DNA from: Bacillota bacterium
GTDB lineage: Bacteria; Bacillota; Limnochordia; Darwinibacteriales; Darwinibacteriaceae
Assembly: GCA_012518325.1 (NCBI GenBank)
Contig: JAAYSR010000173.1
Span: 1-20,904, forward strand
Length of the DNA: 20,904 nucleotides
Direction: 5' to 3'
The position numbers and the translations under genes are program-made. Shown here in pieces: positions 15,493 through 20,904 of this stretch. A model generated the notes under the pieces. That model had not been told where the DNA came from. It saw nothing but the letters and a program-made list of their open reading frames with translations, and ran no database searches. Position 1 is the stretch's first letter, and the number at the start of each line of letters is the position of its first letter.

Positions 15493-17931
15493 CTAATGTA
15501 GCTTCCAGATTCTTTGATTGTATTCTTCAATGGTACGGTCACTGGAAAAGTAACCGGCATTGCCGATATTGATGATCGCCTTCTTCCACCACAGATCCGG
15601 CTCTTGGTACTGGGCATTGATCTCCTCGTGGGCCTTGCGGTAAGCCCCGAAGTCCTTCAGGACAAAGTAAGGATCCGCCATGCCGCCCCAGCCGTGGAGC
15701 AGGCCGTGGTAAAGTTCCTGGTAGAGCGTGATGTTCTGGCTGTTGACAAAGCCGTTCACGAGCTGATCCAGAACCTGTCTGAGATAGGGGTCAGACTGGT
15801 AGACATCATAGGGACGGTAGGTTCCGTCCTGGTAGTACCGACTGGTTTCCTCAGCGGTAAGGCCGAAGATAAAGATATTGTCTCTCCCCACCCGCTGCGC
15901 GATTTCCACATTGGCCCCATCCAGGGTGCCGATGGTCAAAGCTCCGTTCAGCATAAACTTCATATTGCCGGTACCTGACGCTTCCTTGCCGGCAGTGGAG
16001 ATCTGCTCGCTGACATCGGAGGCCGGAATAATAGCTTCGGCCAGTGAAACACGGTAGTTCTCCAGGAAGACTACCTTGAGCCTGTCGTCAATAGTCCGAT
16101 CGTTGTTGACTCTTTCAGCCACATCGTTGATGAGCTTAATGATCAGCTTAGCCATGCCGTAGCCCGGCGCAGCCTTAGCACCGAAGATAAATGTGCGGGG
16201 ATACAGGTCAAAGTGGGGATCCTCCAGCAGGCGGTTATATAGATACAGCACATGAAGGATGTTCAGAAGCTGCCGCTTGTACTCATGGAGCCGCTTGATC
16301 TGCACGTCAAAAATGGAACTTGGATCCACCCGCACATGGTTGTGATCAAAGATATACTTGGCAAGGGAATACTTGTTTTCATAGCGGATGCGGGCTAAAG
16401 CCTCCTTGGTAGGGGCATCGTCCTGGTAGGCCAGGAACTTGCTGAGCTCTTCCGGCTTCTTGATCCAGTCTGTGCCGATGCGATCCGCCAACAGTCCGGC
16501 AAGGCCCCGGTTGGCCTTGACCAAAAAGCGCCTGAAGGTCACCCCGTTGGTCACATTGGTGAACTTTTCGGGGTAAAACTCAGCAAACTCAGCAAAGACC
16601 TCTTCCTTGAGGATCCTGCTGTGCAGCTGGGCTACGCCGTTGACAGAAAAGCTGCCTACGATGCACAGATGGGCCATTTTAACCTCATGGTAGGCAATAA
16701 TGGACATGCGGGCGATTTTGTCCCAGTCCCCGGGGTAGCGTTCCCACAGGGCGGCACAAAAGCGCTCATTGATTTCGTAGACGATATCCCACAGGCGGGG
16801 CAGAAGGTCCCTGAACAGACCTTCCGGCCATCGTTCCAGCGCCTCTTCCATAATGGTATGGTTGGTGTAGGCAAAGGTGCGCTGGGTGATCTGCCAGGCC
16901 TGATCCCAGTCCAAACCCTCTTCATCGAGGAGAATCCTCATTAGTTCGGGAATGCCCAGGGCAGGATGGGTATCGTTGATATGAATGACCACATGGTCGG
17001 GAAACTTGGCAAAGTCCGGGCCGTGCTGCTTCTTGAACTTTCTCACGATGCTCTGAATGCTGGCTGAGACGAAGAAGTACTGCTGCTTCAGGCGGAGGGC
17101 TTTGCCCTCAGGGTGATTGTCATCGGGATACAGCACTTTAGAAATCACTTCCGCCAGCTCTTTCTCTTCCAGGGCATCCAGGTACTTCCCCTGGCCGAAG
17201 AGGGACATGTCCAAGTGCTTGGTGGCCCTGGCCGCCCAGAGGCGCAGGGAGTTCACCACTTCTGAATCATAGCCCAGGATGGGCATATCGTAGGGAACCG
17301 CACGGACAGACTGATAGCCCTTGTGCTCATAGTGCAGCCTGCCGTCAGCTTCAGTCACTTCCACAAAGCCGCCGAACTTGACAATTTCAGTCTCCTCAGG
17401 CAGGGCAATTTCCCAGCTGGAACCGTTCTCCAGCCAGGGGTCCGACACTTCCACCTGGTAGCCGTCGACGATTTTCTGCTGGAACAGGCCGTACTCATAG
17501 CGGATCCCGCAGCCTGTGGCTTTATGGCCCAGGCTGGCCAGGGAGTCCAGGAAACAGGCGGCCAAGCGCCCCAGGCCTCCGTTGCCCAGGCCCGGATCAG
17601 GCTCCATTTCCTGCAGTTCCTTAAGCTCTACGCCGAGCTCTGCGCAGACCTCTTCGACTAAGTCTTCAATACCGAGATTGATCAGGTTGTTGCTCAGGGC
17701 ACGTCCCATCAAAAACTCCATAGACAGGTAATAAAGCTCCTTGCCCTGATGACCCCGCATCAGCTCAGAGGCATAGGCCTGCTGTTCCTTGACCAGGTCT
17801 GAAACTACCTGGCAAAGGGCTTGAAAGATCTGGGCTTCAGAAGCCCCTCTTATACTGCGTCCGAACATGCGCTGCACCTTAGTTTCCAAGGCTGCTCTAA
17901 ACACTCGTTTCCGTTCGGCTTTTTTTCTCAA
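15493..17931 (-). CDS. glgP: Glycogen/starch/maltodextrin phosphorylase
   Basis: Cytoplasmic PLP enzyme that releases glucose 1-phosphate from alpha-1,4-glucans; family GT35, here 812 residues, normal length. Seen are ELYYLSMEFLMGR (66-77), GNGGLGRLAACFLDS (116-130), HINDTHPALGIPELMR, NVTNGVTFRRF and the PLP region EASGTGNMKFMLNG with the cofactor lysine near residue 658. The start is TTG at 17931, judged from AGGTGA seven bases before it and from family length. The frame is open to 18192, but that part is antisense to a separate small gene and is not phosphorylase-like. The isomerase-like gene follows by 17 bases. Its product is the substrate of the mutase encoded downstream in this window. 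Confidence 0.95.
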   Translation of the reverse strand: MRKKAERKRVFRAALETKVQRMFGRSIRGASEAQIFQALCQVVSDLVKEQQAYASELMRGHQGKELYYLSMEFLMGRALSNNLINLGIEDLVEEVCAELGVELKELQEMEPDPGLGNGGLGRLAACFLDSLASLGHKATGCGIRYEYGLFQQKIVDGYQVEVSDPWLENGSSWEIALPEETEIVKFGGFVEVTEADGRLHYEHKGYQSVRAVPYDMPILGYDSEVVNSLRLWAARATKHLDMSLFGQGKYLDALEEKELAEVISKVLYPDDNHPEGKALRLKQQYFFVSASIQSIVRKFKKQHGPDFAKFPDHVVIHINDTHPALGIPELMRILLDEEGLDWDQAWQITQRTFAYTNHTIMEEALERWPEGLFRDLLPRLWDIVYEINERFCAALWERYPGDWDKIARMSIIAYHEVKMAHLCIVGSFSVNGVAQLHSRILKEEVFAEFAEFYPEKFTNVTNGVTFRRFLVKANRGLAGLLADRIGTDWIKKPEELSKFLAYQDDAPTKEALARIRYENKYSLAKYIFDHNHVRVDPSSIFDVQIKRLHEYKRQLLNILHVLYLYNRLLEDPHFDLYPRTFIFGAKAAPGYGMAKLIIKLINDVAERVNNDRTIDDRLKVVFLENYRVSLAEAIIPASDVSEQISTAGKEASGTGNMKFMLNGALTIGTLDGANVEIAQRVGRDNIFIFGLTAEETSRYYQDGTYRPYDVYQSDPYLRQVLDQLVNGFVNSQNITLYQELYHGLLHGWGGMADPYFVLKDFGAYRKAHEEINAQYQEPDLWWKKAIINIGNAGYFSSDRTIEEYNQRIWKLH

Positions 17932-18024
17932 TTTATCTTCACCTTCTCTTGCCACTTTTAGCTTCCGTCCTCGCAGGATTTCTCTCCTAGGTGGGGAAAG
18001 TAATTCAAAAAGGAGGGTGTGCTG

Positions 18025-18231
18025 ATGAATACCATGTTCGAAAGCGGCGAATACTTTGTGCGAATTCAAAATAAAGGCGGTCACCTGAAGATCACCATCT
18101 GGGACAGTCGAGGCGACAAACTTTTCAGTGACATTCTCGGTCCGGATCCTGCTCTGCAGTTCTGGAACAGGGTCGAATCTCTCACAGACCAAGATGTTGT
18201 TGCTGACATCCAGAAAAGGGTTGTATCGTAA
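18025..18231 (+). CDS. Small protein of unknown function (68 aa), divergent from glgP
   Basis: I do not recognise this protein. It begins MNTMFESGEYFVRIQNKG and continues with HLKITIWDSRGDKL. Alternating hydrophobic residues suggest two or three beta strands, followed by DPALQFWNRVESLTDQD and a likely C-terminal helix. There is no signal peptide, membrane helix or cysteine. An excellent ribosome-binding site, AGGAGGG (18011-18017), stands seven bases before ATG 18025, and an intrinsic terminator follows 26 bases after the stop. These support a real monocistronic gene rather than a shadow of glgP, whose coding region ends at 17931 on the other strand. It shares a 93-base divergent region with glgP. 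Confidence 0.75.
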   Translation: MNTMFESGEYFVRIQNKGGHLKITIWDSRGDKLFSDILGPDPALQFWNRVESLTDQDVVADIQKRVVS

Positions 18232-18257
18232 CCGTCAAAATCAACGCCCCAACATAG

Positions 18258-18291
18258 AAAAAGGCGTCCAGCACATCCGGACGTCTTTTTT
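18258..18291. terminator. Bidirectional rho-independent terminator
   Basis: GGCGTCC (18263-18269) pairs with GGACGTC (18279-18285) with one G-T pair and a nine-base loop. On the plus strand it is followed by six Ts, ending the small gene. On the minus strand it is followed by five Ts, ending the flagellar/comFB operon whose last stop is at 18318. Confidence 0.85.
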
Positions 18292-18317
18292 CACGTCAAC
18301 AGTCTATGGGGATTGTG

Positions 18318-18863
18318 TCACAGCTTTTCCAGGGCTGTAAAAATTTCCGAATAGACCTGAGCCCGGTAGGCTGCATCGATCTCTGACGCACGGATAAAGG
18401 CATCTCCTGTATGCGTGGTGGTGTAGGAAGGCTTCAAGCCGTTTAGGGCTGACGCCATCATTCTGGATAAGTCATCTCTGCTCAGGGTGAGTTTCTGGCT
18501 GGAAAGAATGTCACTGGCAAAAAAACGCAGCAGATCTTCAGTTGTATTATGCATAGGCACCCGTTCGAAACCATGCCTTGGGTGCTGCTTAACTCGGGTC
18601 AGCGCTTTGTAGCATTCGACCATAACCTTGTTGAAAAGCTCTGTGTCCAGCTCTTCCAAGGGGACAGCCTCCGGAACCGGCTCACCGTCAATGACGGGAT
18701 AATACTGGGGCTGAACGTTGTTGAGCATCTGGGACTTGATGTCCTCCCGGCAGATGGGACAGTCACAGGCGGTCCTGTCTTCCGAAAGAACCCGTTCCAC
18801 AGCCTGATCCGCCACTTCCTCCATGGCATTGTGTACAGCATAGTCTTCTCGTCTGATTTTCAT
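18318..18863 (-). CDS. comFB: ComFB family protein (putative cyclic-dinucleotide receptor)
   Basis: A 181-residue protein whose first 60 residues match the ComFB pattern: YAVHNAMEEVADQAVERVL, then the cysteine cluster CDCPIC (Cys33, Cys35, Cys38), REDIKSQMLNNVQPQYYPV. ComFB of Bacillus subtilis is a short protein of unknown role in the comF locus, and cyanobacterial ComFB proteins have been reported to bind cyclic di-nucleotides. This protein is nearly twice the Bacillus length; its C-terminal half (about 105-181) is helical, with no motif I recognise. ATG at 18863 is chosen for GGGAG six bases before it; ATG at 18878 is in frame but has no good site. It is last in an operon after fliD, a chaperone and a methyltransferase, suggesting a motility-related role. 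Confidence 0.85.
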   Translation of the reverse strand: MKIRREDYAVHNAMEEVADQAVERVLSEDRTACDCPICREDIKSQMLNNVQPQYYPVIDGEPVPEAVPLEELDTELFNKVMVECYKALTRVKQHPRHGFERVPMHNTTEDLLRFFASDILSSQKLTLSRDDLSRMMASALNGLKPSYTTTHTGDAFIRASEIDAAYRAQVYSEIFTALEKL

Positions 18864-18874
18864 ACACATCTCCC

Positions 18875-19666
18875 TCACCTATGGGCTGTGATCAAACACT
18901 CTTCACCGCCATCATATGCTTGCAAGGATGAGTCTCGATACACTCCCTCCGTAACGAAACCTGCCCGGGCGAGCAGCTCAACCACCCGTTCAGGCCGGAG
19001 CACAGCTTCCTTGCTGGAATAGACAGTAATTCTGGGTGAATCAGGCTCCTTGGGATAGACGTAGTTGATCTGGTTGAGCAGACGCAAATCAGGCGCCAGC
19101 CCCTTGGCCTGAACCACACTGAGCAAAATCTCTTCGGTAAGAGGGTGAACGCCCTGCAAAGCCAGCCTGGGCCATCCCTCACCGAGTTGGACAGTGCCTG
19201 CCAAAAAATCAAAAACGAGGGCGCCACCGGGTTTCAGGTGGCTGTAACAGTTCTGCAGCACAGCCAGGCGATCCTCGTCGCTGTACAGATACATGAAAGA
19301 ACAGTATGGGATCATGATAGTATCGAATAAACACTGGAGAGAGAAGGAGCGCATATCTCCCTGGACCAGCTCTACCCGGTCCGCATCAGGCCCCAGGCGC
19401 TGCCTTGCCCTGGCCAGCATGGCAGGGGACAGATCTACGCCGGCTGCTTCCAGCCCTGCATCCAGCAGGCCGGGAATCAGGCGGCCTGAACCGCAGGCCA
19501 AATCGAGGACCCTGCCTCCCCTGCGCTGAGCGAATTGTATATAAAAATTGTCTTCTGCTGCTTCTCTTACCAACAAATCATATAATTCCGCATCGGCATA
19601 GGGATCTCCTTTTTTTGCCCTCCCCTTAGCCAAGAGCTCCTGCGCAAATCCGAAAAATTCTGCCAT
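18875..19666 (-). CDS. Class I SAM-dependent methyltransferase
   Basis: A 263-residue soluble methyltransferase with a Rossmann-like core. Motif I is VLDLACGSGR (53-62), the ribose-binding acidic residue is Asp78 in GVDLSPAML, QGDM (102-105) follows, and then LKPGGALVFDFLAG at the next motif. The C-terminal half carries strands such as RITVYSSKEAVLRPERVVELLARAGF, typical of small-molecule or protein methyltransferases of this class. The target is unknown. ATG at 19666 is preferred (AGGA upstream); ATG at 19675 touches the upstream stop without spacing, and the longer frame to 19813 is antigenic noise inside the chaperone gene. It starts 10 bases after the chaperone stop and ends 11 bases before comFB, so it is part of the flagellar operon. 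Confidence 0.88.
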   Translation of the reverse strand: MAEFFGFAQELLAKGRAKKGDPYADAELYDLLVREAAEDNFYIQFAQRRGGRVLDLACGSGRLIPGLLDAGLEAAGVDLSPAMLARARQRLGPDADRVELVQGDMRSFSLQCLFDTIMIPYCSFMYLYSDEDRLAVLQNCYSHLKPGGALVFDFLAGTVQLGEGWPRLALQGVHPLTEEILLSVVQAKGLAPDLRLLNQINYVYPKEPDSPRITVYSSKEAVLRPERVVELLARAGFVTEGVYRDSSLQAYDGGEECLITAHR

Positions 19667-19676
19667 AGCACGCATC

Positions 19677-20105
19677 CTAACGACGTTTATCGATATAGGC
19701 TCCTTCTGCACTGCGGAAGGAGCCAATGTAAGCCCGGTTGGACTGTTTGCCGCTCTGCAGCTTCTTGGCTTCCTGGCGCAGCTCTTCCAGGGCTTTTTTG
19801 ACCACTTCTTCAATCACTTCGTTCTTCTCCTGGATCTTGGCCATTTCTTCCTGCAAGGCGCGTTTTAAGAGCCCAACTTCAGGGCTCTCCCCTTCCCCTT
19901 CCAGGGAGTCAATCTGCTCCGACAGCTGATCAATCTGGCCCATGATCACCGCCCGCTCATCGACGAGCCTGAGGAATCCTTCACCCGCGGTGTCATCCCC
20001 CATCAGCTGATCAGGGGCAAACCCAGCCATCGAAGTGCTGAGTTTGCCCAAACGCCGAAAAAGGTCAAGTTGTTGCTGATACAGTTCAGTTAACACGCCT
20101 GCCAT
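19677..20105 (-). CDS. Flagellar chaperone-like coiled-coil protein (FlgN/FliT type)
   Basis: A 142-residue, strongly helical, charged protein. It begins MAGVLTELYQQQLDLFRRLGKLS, has a heptad-rich middle (VDERAVIMGQIDQLSEQIDSL and EEMAKIQEKNEVIEEVVKKALEEL) and ends SNRAYIGSF...AYIDKRR. This layout and the final Y/F-IDK motif are typical of FlgN and FliT-like export chaperones of Bacillota, which hold hook-associated proteins or FliD in the cytoplasm. Which of the two it is cannot be settled here; being directly after fliD favours a FliT-like role for the cap protein. The ATG at 20105 shares a base with the fliD stop (TGATG), with AAGGG close before it, so it is translationally coupled. GTG at 20108 is an alternative start. 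Confidence 0.75.
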   Translation of the reverse strand: MAGVLTELYQQQLDLFRRLGKLSTSMAGFAPDQLMGDDTAGEGFLRLVDERAVIMGQIDQLSEQIDSLEGEGESPEVGLLKRALQEEMAKIQEKNEVIEEVVKKALEELRQEAKKLQSGKQSNRAYIGSFRSAEGAYIDKRR

Positions 20106-20904
20106 CACCCTTGCATCGCGAAGAGCTGCTGCGTCAGCCAGTCACTTTGAGCGTAGAGCTGACCGAGGACTCTCTCCATGGCGGTGAACTTTCTCCACTG
20201 GGTCTCCTCATAGCGGAGCAGCCTCTCTTCCATGGCGCTGAGGCGTGATTCATACTCACGAATCCTCTCTCCGTAGAAGCTCTTGTCATAGACATCGGTT
20301 GCCTTGCCTGCGGTCTGGGTCAGGCGGGCCATGCCTTTATCCAGAACATCCTCCAATCTCCTGGCAATACCCTTGCCGGAGGTTGCTTCACCTTCACTGG
20401 TGAAGAGCCTTTGCACCGCATCAGGATTCTCCTCCACAGCGGCCCGGAGCTTGGATTCATTGATGTTCAGGCGCCCGTATTCATACCAGGAACCTGTGGT
20501 TATGCCGATATCTGCCAGGGAAATGCTGCCCTCTTCTCCCTGAACCGCTGCTGCCAAAGCCAGACGCATCTCACTGAGAATTCCGCTGACAATGGAATCT
20601 GAACGGAGCAGCCCGCTCTTTGCCTTCTCTTCCCACATCTCAATCTCTTTGTCAGAGAGTTCGGCCCGCTGTTCGTCGGTCAAGGGCGGGAAGTCTCTGT
20701 AGACTTCTTCACGGAGGGCCGAGTTGAGCTCATCAACGAGCTCGTTGTACATGTTCACGAACTCTTTGATCTTGTCTACCACAGCATCCACATCGTGGCG
20801 GACTTCCACCCGAACTGTAACACCCTCTTTTGCTTCCAGCAGATTCACGGTAACACCGTTCAGGTCAAAGCTGTTGCTGCTGTGCTCGGTTTCCAGGCCG
20901 TTAA
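20105..20904 (-). CDS. fliD: Flagellar filament cap protein FliD, C-terminal part (partial, runs off right edge)
   Basis: About 266 C-terminal residues are visible, reading into the window from beyond 20904. The frame begins NGLETEHSSNSFDLNGVTVNLL and continues with VEVRHDVDAVVDKIKEFVNMYNELVDELNSAL. It then shows the Bacillota FliD stretch YRDFPPLTDEQRAELSDKEIEMWEEKAKSGLLRSDSIV. The end has GRLNINESKLRAAVEENPDAVQRLF and a helical tail RIREYESRLSAMEERLLRYEETQWRKFTAMERVLGQL, typical of the FliD C-terminal domain (PF07195). FliD caps the growing filament and guides flagellin folding outside the cell. An internal GTG at 20848 is not the true start, because homology continues upstream. The chaperone gene follows by a one-base overlap. 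Confidence 0.95.
   Translation of the reverse strand, partial: NGLETEHSSNSFDLNGVTVNLLEAKEGVTVRVEVRHDVDAVVDKIKEFVNMYNELVDELNSALREEVYRDFPPLTDEQRAELSDKEIEMWEEKAKSGLLRSDSIVSGILSEMRLALAAAVQGEEGSISLADIGITTGSWYEYGRLNINESKLRAAVEENPDAVQRLFTSEGEATSGKGIARRLEDVLDKGMARLTQTAGKATDVYDKSFYGERIREYESRLSAMEERLLRYEETQWRKFTAMERVLGQLYAQSDWLTQQLFAMQG

Noticed and set aside
14969..15496. 175-codon open frame on the plus strand
   Set aside because: Antisense to the TIM-barrel gene whose metal ligands are conserved; no family resemblance.
17932..18192. N-terminal extension of glycogen phosphorylase (87 codons)
   Set aside because: It is antisense to the small plus-strand gene and would lengthen the protein beyond the family norm.
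19667..19813. Longer start for the methyltransferase
   Set aside because: The added residues are the chaperone gene read in another frame (basic, low similarity), and the stop-start spacing favours ATG at 19666.
1..20904. CRISPR arrays, tRNA or rRNA genes, insertion sequences, riboswitches
   Set aside because: No regularly spaced direct repeats, cloverleaf sequences, transposase-like frames or long structured leaders were seen; gaps between genes are under about 95 bases.

Overview
The window looks like chromosome from an endospore-forming, flagellated, moderately GC-rich member of the Bacillota, probably a clostridial-type lineage. This is inferred from a complete GerA-family germinant-receptor operon, a Bacillus/Clostridium-type FliD, a PgcA-type phosphohexomutase, strong AGGAGG-like ribosome-binding sites, and GTG and TTG starts. 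I cannot name a genus. Coding density is very high. No tRNA, rRNA, CRISPR, insertion sequence or phage gene was seen, and no gap without a gene exceeds about 95 bases.

Region 1 (1-6481, all minus). A TetR-family repressor gene, with a palindromic operator in its own leader, heads a tightly packed series: a family-5 extracellular solute-binding protein, OppB/DppB-like and OppC/DppC-like permeases, an ABC-2-type exporter ATPase with its large permease, and the first 30 codons of a membrane protein cut by the left edge. The import half has no OppD/OppF ATPase genes here, and its binding protein has a signal peptide but no lipobox.

Region 2 (6496-8876). Two half-size CHR (chromate transporter family) genes overlap by ATGA. 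They are transcribed divergently, from a 50-base gap, from a plus-strand protein carrying two HD domains, the second a canonical HD-GYP (cyclic di-GMP phosphodiesterase family). That gene converges on the next operon over a short hairpin.

Region 3 (8867-14623, minus). This is a germination operon in the order gerA, gerC, a small two-helix 'D' protein, gerB, joined by 1-4 nt overlaps or a 1-base gap. A phosphoglucomutase/phosphomannomutase gene follows 37 bases later with no visible terminator.

Region 4 (14678-18291). Glycogen phosphorylase (TTG start) and a TIM-barrel sugar isomerase/epimerase-like gene form a minus-strand operon closed by a strong intrinsic terminator just upstream of gerA. 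Diverging from glgP is a 68-residue plus-strand gene of unknown function with its own strong ribosome-binding site and a probably bidirectional terminator.

Region 5 (18318-20904, minus). This is the 3' end of a flagellar operon: fliD (C-terminal part, cut by the right edge), a FlgN/FliT-like coiled-coil chaperone, a class I SAM methyltransferase, and a ComFB-family protein.

Possible themes, all inference: spore germination coupled to glucose-phosphate metabolism (glgP, mutase, ger operon), and cyclic-dinucleotide control of motility (an HD-GYP enzyme and a ComFB-type putative receptor on a flagellar operon).
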